Shown piece after piece: positions 37,440-46,598 of a stretch of 64,000 bases of DNA (position 1 is its first letter; each line of letters begins with the position of its first letter). Position numbers and translations under genes: made by a program. The DNA comes from Methylophaga sulfidovorans. Its GTDB lineage: Bacteria; Pseudomonadota; Gammaproteobacteria; Nitrosococcales; Methylophagaceae. The notes beneath the pieces were generated by a model. That model saw only the letters and a program-made list of their open reading frames with translations, did not search any database and was not told the origin of the DNA. The stretch covers positions 1-64,000 of the forward strand of contig NZ_FOSH01000007.1 of the NCBI RefSeq assembly GCF_900114205.1, in the 5' to 3' direction.

Positions 37440-37502
37440 TCATTTCAAACAATGACCATGGGGCATAAAACTGCCATCAAATAACGCATTGATGAAATTC
37501 AT
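37440..37502 (-). pseudogene. Cut-off 5' end of the diguanylate cyclase gene
   Basis: ATG 37502 has a strong ribosome binding site (GGGGAG, six to eight bases before) and reads MNFINALFDGSFMPHGHCLK then TGA at 37442-37440, in frame with the cyclase. PHGHC then L, then W at the stop position, is the usual N-terminus of bacterial ethylene-receptor-like domains, so TGA replaces a conserved tryptophan (TGG). The cyclase may be made by re-initiation at 37421, by stop readthrough, or not at all. Confidence 0.7.
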
Positions 37503-37993
37503 AGACACTCCCCATCCTGGATTGAGAAGACTTGATCAGCAGCGATACTAGTATGTGTCTTCGAAGGCTTTACGTCATTAATAACATAGTGTTTTGGGTG
37601 CGTACAGGACTTAATCAATCGGTGCTGATATCGGCTGTTAATACCTATAAACACTAGGGAAATTGCAGTTCGGGCAGATAAAGAGGCATGCTGTCATTCT
37701 TAGTTAAGAGCACATTGAATCTTTAGTGGTTTTGACACCATTTTCCATAGCAATCAATAAAACTGAATCGTTATCGTCATATAATTTCTGGCGAAAGTTA
37801 ATTAGCAAGATTATCGCTGAGTGTGCCCTTGAAGTTGCTGCTTATTGATATTTGGTCGATCACAAACTGGACAATATAACTGTTGTTTATTTCAGTATTA
37901 AGTCATGTGAGTTCATTCTGATATGTTGGTGAGGGTAAGCCGATTTTTTTTCGTTCCGATAGTGATCCACGACCTTTGTGTGGGGTCTGCCTA
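37503..37993. other. 491-base non-coding stretch
   Basis: No frame with coding character on either strand, no tRNA, and no strong terminator. CTGCCT-attaatg-CAGGCAG-type symmetry near 37987-38008 overlaps the stop of the next gene but lacks a T-run. The cyclase promoter should be at its left end. Nothing else is seen. Confidence 0.5.
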
Positions 37994-39394
37994 TTAATGC
38001 AGGCAGAGTTTTAATATCCAGTCACGGAGTTTGATTAACTCTGAGTCACTAAGACCTTTATGTGCTTTTTGTAATAACCGAGTGAGTTGAACCTGGTCTA
38101 CCTTGGGTAAACGATTCATACGCTCGGTTAGATTGGTTTCATGCAGTTCGGCAATCGAACGATCTGCATGGGTACGACGTAAGATCATTTCCAGAAAATC
38201 AACAGCACGACCCAACACCACAAAAATAAAAGTCAGCTCTTTCATCGGTCCGGCTTTTAATGTTTCACCCGCTAAGGGGATGCCATTAATTTTGAGGTTT
38301 TCTGGTTTGGCTGTCGCGAATAACGAGGCGGCGCCAGACACTAAGCCACCAAAAAAGGCACCGGTCATCAATGATGTGCCACCCATACCGACATCAACCA
38401 CTGCACCAGCAGCGGCGCCAGCAGAGGCCGATAAAGCCACAATTTTTTGTCTGTCTAAACCATAAAGATACCAATGGCTGGTATCAAACAGATCTGGGTA
38501 ATCTGCGGTGAGCTGTTGCACTTGCATCTGCATTTCAGGATGAGCAAACAGCGCTTGTAATTGCCGTTGCATACTGGTTTCAATATGACGCAGTGAACTT
38601 TGATAGTCGTGTTTTAGTTTGTCCTGTAGACGTGACTTTACAAAGTCTGCCGGTACTTTGATTTCACTAATATGACTGAGCATTCGTTGAATGTGCTCTG
38701 CCACGACAAATGCACCTTGCTGTTCCAGTGACTCGAAATACTGTTTGAGTAATTCAATGGTGTCCTCAATAGAAGGACGCCAGGGCTCATAAAGTTCAGC
38801 AAAGGCAGACAAAATGGTGAATTGTTTTTGATGATCAGCGGTCATCGGGTTAAACACCCGCACCACACTGAAATATTGGCTTAATGCATCCTGCCATTCT
38901 TGCACATAGGCTTCGCCACCAATCGGGTTAATCAATGCCATCCGCGGTTGTCCGGTCCATTGCAAAATGGTCATTTCCGCCTCAAATTCCGGGCTGTAGG
39001 GAATAGAACCATCCACCACATAAATAATGCCAGCACCATCCAATATGGGCTGCAACAGCTCTATTTCATCGTGGAATTTATGATTGCCTGCGGCAAGTTG
39101 CTCGTTGACAAAGGCCTGAATGGTATTTTTACGTTCGGCAGCATTAGGCGCATGTTGCTGACACCAGGACATCACCTGCCGTGGACGTTGAAAACCAGGG
39201 GTATCGACCAATGTGTACTGTGTCTCGCCATCAATATTGAGATCAAAGGTTTGTGCCGAGGTCGTTGTGCCAGAAATTTCAGATATTTTAATTGCATCCT
39301 GACGGGTCAAAGTGGCAACAATGCTCGACTTGCCCTTATTGGGATGTCCGACAACAGCAAATACCGGGTGTGATGCTGATTCAGACATGGGCAT
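37994..39394 (-). CDS. DUF3482 GTPase-like protein
   Basis: 466 residues. The N-terminal Era/EngA-type GTPase domain has a Walker A GHPNKGKSS, switch region ISGTTTSA, and DTPGFQRP (G3). The expected NKxD guanine-specificity motif is not found where it should be (LINPIGGE occurs instead). The C-terminal half (DUF3482) has two hydrophobic segments, GAAAGAVVDVGMGGTSLM and FFGGLVSGAASLFA. It overlaps the DUF2868 gene by 14 bases; the pair is usual in gammaproteobacteria. Function unknown, probably membrane-associated. Confidence 0.85.
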   Translation of the reverse strand: MPMSESASHPVFAVVGHPNKGKSSIVATLTRQDAIKISEISGTTTSAQTFDLNIDGETQYTLVDTPGFQRPRQVMSWCQQHAPNAAERKNTIQAFVNEQLAAGNHKFHDEIELLQPILDGAGIIYVVDGSIPYSPEFEAEMTILQWTGQPRMALINPIGGEAYVQEWQDALSQYFSVVRVFNPMTADHQKQFTILSAFAELYEPWRPSIEDTIELLKQYFESLEQQGAFVVAEHIQRMLSHISEIKVPADFVKSRLQDKLKHDYQSSLRHIETSMQRQLQALFAHPEMQMQVQQLTADYPDLFDTSHWYLYGLDRQKIVALSASAGAAAGAVVDVGMGGTSLMTGAFFGGLVSGAASLFATAKPENLKINGIPLAGETLKAGPMKELTFIFVVLGRAVDFLEMILRRTHADRSIAELHETNLTERMNRLPKVDQVQLTRLLQKAHKGLSDSELIKLRDWILKLCLH

Positions 39395-40682
39395 GTCCTT
39401 CTTTTAATGTAATAGCGTGCCGTTGAGCAAAGAATTGCCATGATTTTTGTTGCTGTTGGTAACGGGCATCATCTGTATTAACTGGATATAACACTAGACT
39501 AATCGGTTCATTATGCTGCTGAAGCAGCTCAATACAATCTGCCAATTCACCTGTGGGTGTCTGCATAGGATCAATGATGATCCAGACGGGTTTATCAAAC
39601 TGGCTGGCCGTCGAATTTAGCCATTGTTCATCTTTTAGCCAGTCATCTGTACCGAGCTGTTTATCTATTGGAAAGTCCAGATCGGCTTGTTGCCAACTAA
39701 TCAGTGCAGTATTCGCCGTGGGTAAACTGACCACGTTACTTGTCAGATTATTGTTATCAGATTGAATAGGATTACGACTGACTTGGTGCTGTTGCGCCAC
39801 AATAAACTGTTCAACATCGCCACTGTTTTGGATATTACTACGCAGATAGCGGATAAATTGCTGGCGCAGTAATAATGCTAACAATAGACGAGGCAAAATA
39901 CCGTAAACCACAATAGCCATCACCAAGGTCATCCACCAGACATTGTTTGCCGAAACAGCTAGATCACTGGCTTGAGCACTAAATCGTGTTTGTTGGATTA
40001 ACTCAGCGCTGGGCGTGTCTATCAACCAATGCCAGGGCCAGCTGAGGGTCGTCATTAATTGCGTCATAGTGGCACTATCAGTAATCAGCGTTGATGACCA
40101 GCCAAATAGATAATCCTGAAATGTCGCCAGAATAAAAAATGACAGCAAAGCAGAAGCCGAAAATAAAATAGCCGCCGACTGTAATTGCCAGAATAACCAT
40201 GGCAACAACAGATTTTTGTAGGGGATAAATTGTTGCAGATGCAGTTTATTGATGAGCCAATGCAACAGTGGATGATGATGCAAATTACTTTTAGCAGGTG
40301 ATAAAAAAGAAAAATAAAAGCTGCTTAAGGTGAGTAACAATGGCAGAAACGCAAATAAGCCGAGTGGTACCCAGATATTGATAAATGCCTGCTCACGGAC
40401 ATTTAATACGCCTGCCATGGCCGTAAAACCAATTACTACGGCGATAACCGCAAGCAGTCGTAAAATGCCAGTAGCCGGTGTGGTCAGCGAGGTTTGCTGT
40501 TGCCAGATTTTGAGATAATCGGTTGCACTATGCGATGCTGAATTTATGTCATTGGAAGATGTTAATTTGGTATTTTTCTGGGAGACAAATAAACGAAAAT
40601 CCAGCCAACGAAATAATGCCTGCGTGGCACCACCTTTGAAGAAAAATTGCTCGATAGCTTTAGCTGCGTGTTTAGAGGCCAT
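39381..40682 (-). CDS. DUF2868 membrane protein, partner of the GTPase
   Basis: A 433-residue protein with about four to five membrane segments (LLAVIAVVIGFTAMAG, LGLFAFLPLLLTLSSFYF, ILFSASALLSFFILA, MTLVMAIVVYGILPRLLLALLL) and a hydrophilic C-terminal third that includes PVWIIIDPMQTP. It matches DUF2868, always next to DUF3482 GTPases. They are co-transcribed with a 14-base overlap. Role unknown. Confidence 0.82.
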   Translation of the reverse strand: MASKHAAKAIEQFFFKGGATQALFRWLDFRLFVSQKNTKLTSSNDINSASHSATDYLKIWQQQTSLTTPATGILRLLAVIAVVIGFTAMAGVLNVREQAFINIWVPLGLFAFLPLLLTLSSFYFSFLSPAKSNLHHHPLLHWLINKLHLQQFIPYKNLLLPWLFWQLQSAAILFSASALLSFFILATFQDYLFGWSSTLITDSATMTQLMTTLSWPWHWLIDTPSAELIQQTRFSAQASDLAVSANNVWWMTLVMAIVVYGILPRLLLALLLRQQFIRYLRSNIQNSGDVEQFIVAQQHQVSRNPIQSDNNNLTSNVVSLPTANTALISWQQADLDFPIDKQLGTDDWLKDEQWLNSTASQFDKPVWIIIDPMQTPTGELADCIELLQQHNEPISLVLYPVNTDDARYQQQQKSWQFFAQRHAITLKEGHAHV

Positions 40683-40745
40683 AAAAGCTAGTATACAAAA
40701 TACGATGAACTCAAGCTGAAATGAGTCTGTTCAGATCGATGCTGT

Positions 40746-41510
40746 TTAATAGAGCAATAGCAATAAGGCACCGAACACAATGCGATACCAGCCAAAGGCA
40801 ACAAAGGTAAAGTTGGCCAGAAAACGGATAAATAACTTAATCACCAGATAAGCGGTGATAAAAGCGACAATAAATCCCACAATCAGCGGCAAAAAGGAGG
40901 TATTCGCAAAGTCCTGATAATGAGATATCAGATCCAGCCCTGAGGCTGCCGCCATCACGGGCAGGGCAAGCAGAAATGAAAATTCCGCACTGGCTTTGCG
41001 ACTCAATCCCACAAGCAGTGCACCGATAATAGTGGAACCCGCACGGCTGGTGCCCGGAATTAATGCAAATACCTGAGCGATGCCGATAACTAAAGACTGT
41101 GTGTAGCTAACATCATTGATATCATCGACTTGCGGTGGTTTATCGCTGATATATTTTTCCGTGAGTAAGAATATGATGCCACCGACAATAAACATGATAG
41201 CTACGATTTCAACAGAAAACAGCGCTTTTATCTGATGATGGAATAACAATCCGACAAGGCCAACAGGGACAAAAGATAGGGCAACCTTTGTCCACAAACC
41301 GAAATACTTAGGTGAAAACCGTTCTTTATAGCTGGCAATTACTGCCAGAATGGCGGCTAACTGGATAATCACTTCAAAGGCTTTATTACTGTCTGTTTGT
41401 GCCAGCCCGAGCCAGTCACTGACAACAATCAGATGACCAGTGGAAGAAATGGGTAAGAACTCCGTCAGGCCTTCAACAAACCCCAAAATAATACTTTGAA
41501 GAATATCCAT
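40746..41510 (-). CDS. uppP: Undecaprenyl-diphosphatase UppP (BacA)
   Basis: Recycles the undecaprenyl carrier by removing one phosphate from undecaprenyl diphosphate; gives bacitracin tolerance. 254 residues with about eight helices. The catalytic motifs [18 protein letters not shown] (Glu-rich) and [11 protein letters not shown] are intact. Single gene; its promoter is likely in the short gap to the DUF2868 or cbiZ genes. Confidence 0.96.
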   Translation of the reverse strand: MDILQSIILGFVEGLTEFLPISSTGHLIVVSDWLGLAQTDSNKAFEVIIQLAAILAVIASYKERFSPKYFGLWTKVALSFVPVGLVGLLFHHQIKALFSVEIVAIMFIVGGIIFLLTEKYISDKPPQVDDINDVSYTQSLVIGIAQVFALIPGTSRAGSTIIGALLVGLSRKASAEFSFLLALPVMAAASGLDLISHYQDFANTSFLPLIVGFIVAFITAYLVIKLFIRFLANFTFVAFGWYRIVFGALLLLLY

Positions 41511-41579
41511 ACAGTCATCACTCAGCAGACAAAATTCGTAGCATGATAGCTGACCCGAATCGAAAAAGGGGAAATCGTG

Positions 41580-42266
41580 TTATTCGTTTTCAGCAAGACT
41601 GCGTAAACAATGGTTCAGACTGATCGAGCAAGCCTGAAGCACGACTCGACCTATTAGCTCACCGAGCGTTGTGTGCTTGCCGCAATAAGCATGCTGCGGT
41701 TCAGCGTCGGGACAAAAAACGGCATGACTATCAGTACCTGTACCGCTGGCGGGAAGGCCTGAAACCGGACTGATAATCTCGGCATCGCGAATGGCGGTTA
41801 CTTTACTCTCCGTGAGTAATATCAAGGCTTCGGCAAGTGCAGCATCGGACAGTGCCTGATTAATATATAAACAGATATTGATGGTGCCTGGCACTGCGTT
41901 ATCATCGGCTTTATCGCCAACCCGTCTGACATTACTCAGGCCGCTTGTTACCCAGCACGCAACGGTTAAATCATCTTTGTGTTCAATCTGCTGACCTAAT
42001 GACTGCATAGAAGCGGCGGTCATCATGCCGATAGTGGCGGCTGGTAGTGATAATTCTTCTACTTTTTTTAATAAGGTTTGTTCTGGTGCCAGACAATGCA
42101 ACGGAGCATGTTTATCCACCCGCATATTGAGTAAAGCGTTGGCCTCTTGCAGTCCACCATTTAATACGGCGGAGCTTAAAACTTTGCAACGCTCTGCTGG
42201 CAGCAGGGCAATATAGTCTGGATGATGAATCAGTCTGACAGATGACACGCGATTATTTATTAGCAA
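41580..42266 (-). CDS. cbiZ: Adenosylcobinamide amidohydrolase CbiZ
   Basis: Removes the aminopropanol side chain from adenosylcobinamide (or pseudo-B12 in some bacteria) to give adenosylcobyric acid, a salvage step. 228 residues. VTSGLSNVRRVGD, GTINICLYIN and SGLPASGTGTDSHAVF are CbiZ family motifs. Start TTG 42266 overlaps the upstream gene; GTG 42248 is an alternative. No other cobamide genes are nearby, but eutBC in this window needs adenosylcobalamin. Confidence 0.88.
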   Translation of the reverse strand: MLINNRVSSVRLIHHPDYIALLPAERCKVLSSAVLNGGLQEANALLNMRVDKHAPLHCLAPEQTLLKKVEELSLPAATIGMMTAASMQSLGQQIEHKDDLTVACWVTSGLSNVRRVGDKADDNAVPGTINICLYINQALSDAALAEALILLTESKVTAIRDAEIISPVSGLPASGTGTDSHAVFCPDAEPQHAYCGKHTTLGELIGRVVLQACSISLNHCLRSLAENE

Positions 42267-42963
42267 CCTTTGGTGATATCACTTCTTCAAGCTTCAGGCC
42301 GGTTAAATCATGAATGGTGCGCCATAAATAATAAAAGATACCAATCATCATTAGCATGGAAGGGATTGCGATAACTGGATAGCTATATAGTGTGAGTAAG
42401 CCCAGCTGCTCATTAAACTCCTCGCTGCCTGTTGGGCTGGTAACCAACCATTTCACCAATATGAAATTCATAATGGCTGAAAATAAAAAGGTGCCCGCTA
42501 ATAAATAGGTCGCGTTGAGTAAGCGTTTTTCAAATAATGCTGTGCTATTTTTTTCTTCAAGATGATCTTTTATTTTATCGACATCCATTATTTCTCGGTT
42601 ATATAAAATGGCTCTGATAAGTGGATAAGGCGTAAATGTTGAGCCGAGAACAGCAATACCAATAATCGCAGGAATAGCCGCCTCTTTAATCGCTAACCAT
42701 TTGGTATCAAGTTCAAATAAACCAATGCCGCCGGTAAGTAATACACTCACTAAACCCAGTAAGGCGATAAAGTTAAATTTACGGTATTTAATCAGCTCGA
42801 ACAGACCCCAGCCTAGCGGAAAAGCCAGTGCCGCCATTAATGCACCACTGGCACCCAAGTCTTCCGGTCCACTCATTTTCATTAAAATAAGTGATGGCAA
42901 AATAATACTGACCATCAGGTCTACAAACGGACGAGGCTTATGTGTGGGTGTGCTGTTTATCAT
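42253..42963 (-). CDS. VC0807-family membrane protein
   Basis: A 236-residue protein with about six helices, starting with RPFVDLMVSIILPSLILMKMSGPEDLG, broadly like intracellular-septation-type VC0807 proteins. AALAFPLGWGLFELIKYRK and TPYPLIRAILYN are shared motifs as I recall. It may be co-transcribed with cbiZ (14-base overlap). Function unknown. Confidence 0.7.
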   Translation of the reverse strand: MINSTPTHKPRPFVDLMVSIILPSLILMKMSGPEDLGASGALMAALAFPLGWGLFELIKYRKFNFIALLGLVSVLLTGGIGLFELDTKWLAIKEAAIPAIIGIAVLGSTFTPYPLIRAILYNREIMDVDKIKDHLEEKNSTALFEKRLLNATYLLAGTFLFSAIMNFILVKWLVTSPTGSEEFNEQLGLLTLYSYPVIAIPSMLMMIGIFYYLWRTIHDLTGLKLEEVISPKVANK

Positions 42964-43034
42964 CGTATTTTGTCTGGCTCTGTATAAATGAGTCAGTGAT
43001 TATATAGGATGTAGATGATTGATGGGATTAGCTA

Positions 43035-43550
43035 TTATTGATCATGGTTTATGTCGGCAGCGTTTTGGCTGTCACTATTTTTCATCTCTTTGTATAACCA
43101 AACCATACGATCCACAAACCAGGCCTTGAATACCATAATCCAGATATTACTGGCGATCAGTAACTCAGTATTTAAGCTGTATAAGCTATAAATGAAAAAT
43201 GGTAAACCGAGTGCTGATAAGGTTTGCAGCAGAATACAAAATCGCTGATGATGAGCGGGAATCGGAACATTTTTACGATTTAAATAGAGCCTTTCCCCAA
43301 AGGTGCCCATGGACGCCCAGCTATGAGTTGATGATGGGGCGTTAAATAATCGTGGGTTAAGCCAAATCCAGGCAAGCGCCAAAACTATAGGTATTAAGGC
43401 ATAAATTCCAATCCATTCTCGTGAATAAAAAGCCAGAGAAAGTAAGGGCAGGGTCGTAAAGCGTGAGTACACACTCCAGGGATTAGCATGGCGTTGCCAA
43501 CTTTCCTCATCCATAGCCATCAGTTTTTCAGCCCATTTGATGATATCCAT
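43035..43550 (-). CDS. Small membrane protein, DUF6653-like
   Basis: 171 residues with four hydrophobic segments (YALIPIVLALAWIWL, LQTLSALGLPFFIYSLYSL, LIASNIWIMVFKAWFVD and one near residue 30). The ends are polar; the stretch WSVYSRFTTLPLLSLAFYSREWIG is conserved in proteins I associate with DUF6653. No catalytic motif. Own ribosome binding site; single gene. Function unknown. Confidence 0.65.
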   Translation of the reverse strand: MDIIKWAEKLMAMDEESWQRHANPWSVYSRFTTLPLLSLAFYSREWIGIYALIPIVLALAWIWLNPRLFNAPSSTHSWASMGTFGERLYLNRKNVPIPAHHQRFCILLQTLSALGLPFFIYSLYSLNTELLIASNIWIMVFKAWFVDRMVWLYKEMKNSDSQNAADINHDQ

Positions 43551-43597
43551 TTCAATGCCTTGTGTTTTTTAGACTGCTCTCAGTTAGCCCTGCAAAA

Positions 43598-44185
43598 CTA
43601 TGTCTGATTTTTCAACTGAGCCAGTTGTTCTTCTGTCAGGATAGTTGGTGACACAATTGGCGCGCCATCATCAGAAAATAACTCAGAAGCTTTATATTTA
43701 CTGGTAATCAACATTGACAGTGCTATGCCAAAGAAACGTAATACATTGCCAAGCAGGCCACTTGTTTTTGCTTTAGGCCCACCTGTTGCTGATTCAGTAT
43801 TTACTTTGGCTACGTTTTGACCAAAGTCGGTGGCTAACCATGTCTTATCAAGACAAGAGTGAACCAGGCCAATAAAGGATATTTTTGGATTATTAAGCGT
43901 GTTACCGATAGGCGTATTACAGCAGGAGGCATACCAGCGAAATAAGCCTTTCGAGCTTAATTGTAATAAAGCCAGATGTTCTAATCCGTCGCTGATATGC
44001 AGCCGAGGTTGGGCTAATTGAACTATATCGGTGCCGCCATGTGCATCAAGTACTTTTTCCGGACGTCCAAGATACTTTGCAAAAGCCTGACAATCTGAAC
44101 AATAACAAATCACCCGGCTGGTGATGCCTCCTCCATCAATATGACCACGCAGACTGCCACATTCACATTGGATCTTATGCATCAT
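43598..44185 (-). CDS. GFA/DUF6151-like zinc-binding protein
   Basis: 195 residues. Cysteines in CECGSLRG, CYCSDCQAF and SCCNTPIGN match the zinc sites of the GFA (glutathione-dependent formaldehyde-activating) fold, here in its DUF6151 branch. The C-terminal ~70 residues include a hydrophobic stretch (VLRFFGIALSMLITS). In a methylotroph a formaldehyde link is tempting but the branch is uncharacterised. Start may be 44185 or 44182 (two ATGs). Confidence 0.75.
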   Translation of the reverse strand: MMHKIQCECGSLRGHIDGGGITSRVICYCSDCQAFAKYLGRPEKVLDAHGGTDIVQLAQPRLHISDGLEHLALLQLSSKGLFRWYASCCNTPIGNTLNNPKISFIGLVHSCLDKTWLATDFGQNVAKVNTESATGGPKAKTSGLLGNVLRFFGIALSMLITSKYKASELFSDDGAPIVSPTILTEEQLAQLKNQT

Positions 44186-44224
44186 GGTTCACTATCCCTT
44201 CTGTCTATCTACACCTATAAAATA

Positions 44225-45385
44225 TCAGAATTGAGCGATTTTCAGATGATTAAAGATATCCATTATTTCATCACGGGCTTCTGGATCTTTTACGGGATAA
44301 CTGGCGTTAACTTTTAACTCTTGTTTGTCCTTCATATAAGCACTTGCTTGAATATGATGGATGTCGCCTTTCTCGCTTTCTGATAGATACAACTTCACAG
44401 CGAGTTTACCAGCCTCAATAAAATCTTGACCTTCATGAGCCTTCTCAAATTCAGCACGACTTTGTGCCGACTTTTCTTTATTAAAACCAAGAGAATGCAG
44501 GCCATAGTCGTTTTCATAACTAAATAGATAGGCAGCGTTTTGTTGTGGAACATTGAGATTTTGCAGTGTGAAATCAGAATAGCGGATTTTGATTTCTACG
44601 GAAGGTATTTCATATTGATCCGGGAAAATACCAATATAAGGGTCTTGCCAGAAGCTATCATTACTGTTGGTGGTTTCCAGCATATCAACCGTAGCATTCT
44701 CCCAACTTTTAACATTGAGTTTTAGCTTTTTATTGATGTCTTTTAGTTTTTCAAGACAGCTTGCTTTGTTGTCGGTTTTGCAGGGGAAAGCCACCTCAAA
44801 GACCAGATTCTGGTTCTGATAGAAGCCCATCAGATACGTCTGCATATTACTGTTTACCCAGTAGATACCTGTTTTAGCACTGCCCTTATGGTCTATGACT
44901 TGGGTTGCTTTCAGACTGCCTGAATAGCTTAGTTCGATGTCCTGACTACCTGAAAACACCGGATTTCCCATTTCTGAATAAGAGGGTGATAAAAACAGTT
45001 CTTTGGGATCGTAAGCCAGTTGTGCGTAGGTGACGACTTCACCCCACTTAGGATCTTTGAAGACCTGCCAGGCTTCTTCATGGAGATCGCCATCCGAGCT
45101 TGTACGGTTTTTATTGTCATCATCAGCATTTTTCAACTTGCCGATGAAAGGGAATACTTGATGCAGATTGGTAATAACAATCGTGTTTTCTTTTTTATCC
45201 GCACTGGGCTCCCAGTGACCTTCAAAGGGGGCTTGTTTCAGCCATGCATCAAGATCGCCATTGGTTATTTGTTTGATGTCTTCCGGAAGCTCAACATCAC
45301 GTGATTGGTCACAACTCGCTAAAACAATAAAAAATAAACTCAGTAGACCGACTAAAGTCCTTTTGTAAAAGGGCGTTAGTTTCAT
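44225..45385 (-). CDS. Unrecognised lipoprotein
   Basis: 386 residues from ATG 45385. The signal peptide ends in a lipobox, FIVLASC, with Cys about 24 residues in. ATG 45385 is preferred to the longer frame because GGAGAG precedes it and the signal peptide begins there. The rest is soluble, rich in Lys, Asp and Asn, with no repeats and no motif I know. Divergent from nothing; last unit before dnaN on this strand. Localisation should be the outer- or inner-membrane periplasmic face. Confidence 0.7.
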   Translation of the reverse strand: MKLTPFYKRTLVGLLSLFFIVLASCDQSRDVELPEDIKQITNGDLDAWLKQAPFEGHWEPSADKKENTIVITNLHQVFPFIGKLKNADDDNKNRTSSDGDLHEEAWQVFKDPKWGEVVTYAQLAYDPKELFLSPSYSEMGNPVFSGSQDIELSYSGSLKATQVIDHKGSAKTGIYWVNSNMQTYLMGFYQNQNLVFEVAFPCKTDNKASCLEKLKDINKKLKLNVKSWENATVDMLETTNSNDSFWQDPYIGIFPDQYEIPSVEIKIRYSDFTLQNLNVPQQNAAYLFSYENDYGLHSLGFNKEKSAQSRAEFEKAHEGQDFIEAGKLAVKLYLSESEKGDIHHIQASAYMKDKQELKVNASYPVKDPEARDEIMDIFNHLKIAQF

Positions 45386-45479
45386 GCTGTTACTCTCTCC
45401 AAATCCTTCTACTGAATACAAATAAACTTGTATTCTTCTGTGGTTCTGACGCGAGTTAAGAATGTTTTTCTAGAACGTA

Positions 45480-46583
45480 TCAGAGACGCATCGGCATCAC
45501 AACATACTGACGTTCAAACTTTTCATCAGCAGGTGTGACAAGGGCACTGCTGGTTTCATCAGTGAAAAGCAGTTTCACTTTGTTATCCGGAATCGCGTTC
45601 AGTAAATCCAGCAGATAGGCATTATTAAAGGCGATTTCTAATGGGGCACCTTTGTAATCCACGCTGATTTCTTCTTCTGCGGATTCTTGTTCCTGGTTGG
45701 TGACGGTCGCTTTTAATTGATCGGTATCTAAGTTGATACGCACGCTACGGTGTTTATCATTAGACAAAATAGCCGCACGTGATAAGGCTTGTTTCAATTC
45801 ATCGCGATCAGCTAAGACTTCTTTATCACCGCCTAAAGGCAGGACGCGTTCGTAATTAGGGAACTGACCGTCAATCAGTTTAGATGTGAAGTGGATATCG
45901 GGTAATTCAACTTTGATTTGTTGATTACTGAAGGCCATCTTGACGGTGTCATCACTGTCGTTAAGAAGACGGCCGAGTTCAATAATTGCTTTGCGTGGCA
46001 CAATAACGCTGTTTTTCTCACTAACGGGTGTTGATGTAGTGAGACTGCCCAGCGCCAGACGGTGACCATCGGTAGCAACAGCACGTAATGTTGTGTCGTC
46101 TCGTTCCAGTAATAAACCATTCAGGTAATAACGTACATCCTGGCTGGCCATAGCAAAACTGGTTTCGTCGAGTAAGGATTTCAGTGCCGATTGCGGCAGT
46201 GAAATTTCATCGATGTAATTAGCGCCTTCGCTATCCGGGAAGTCATCACTGGATAAAGTGGCTAATGAAAAACGGCTTTTACCGGCTTTGACAACGGCTT
46301 TGCCATCATTGGCATTAACGCTGATGGTGGCATTACCGGGCAAGGCTCTGACAATGTCCAGCAACTTACGAGCTGAGACGGTGGTTTTGCCTTCTTCTTC
46401 AACGGCGACCGGCAGGGTAGCAATCATTTCCAGCTCCATATCGGTACTGGTCATGGATAGTTGGTCACCTTGAACACGTAATAAAACGTTAGACAGGATC
46501 GGTAGCGTAGCGCGACGTTCAACAATACTGCACACCAGTTGCAGCGGTCGCACTAAAGTATCTTGGCTGACAGTAAATTGCAT
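45480..46583 (-). CDS. dnaN: DNA polymerase III beta subunit (sliding clamp)
   Basis: Ring-shaped processivity clamp. 367 residues with three repeats of the clamp fold; MQFTVSQDTLVRPLQLV at the start, RDELKQALSRAAILSNDKHR in the third domain, and the C-terminal clamp-interaction pocket QYVVMPMRL are typical. It is 15 bases downstream of dnaA, transcribed together. recF and gyrB, which usually follow, are absent; a terminator is not obvious and a lipoprotein gene comes next. Confidence 0.97.
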   Translation of the reverse strand: MQFTVSQDTLVRPLQLVCSIVERRATLPILSNVLLRVQGDQLSMTSTDMELEMIATLPVAVEEEGKTTVSARKLLDIVRALPGNATISVNANDGKAVVKAGKSRFSLATLSSDDFPDSEGANYIDEISLPQSALKSLLDETSFAMASQDVRYYLNGLLLERDDTTLRAVATDGHRLALGSLTTSTPVSEKNSVIVPRKAIIELGRLLNDSDDTVKMAFSNQQIKVELPDIHFTSKLIDGQFPNYERVLPLGGDKEVLADRDELKQALSRAAILSNDKHRSVRINLDTDQLKATVTNQEQESAEEEISVDYKGAPLEIAFNNAYLLDLLNAIPDNKVKLLFTDETSSALVTPADEKFERQYVVMPMRL

Positions 46584-46598
46584 GATGATTCTCTCGGG

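Noticed and set aside
37987-38010. CTGCCT/AGGCAG hairpin as a terminator
   Set aside because: On the strand of the DUF3482 gene no T-run follows, and it overlaps the stop codon.
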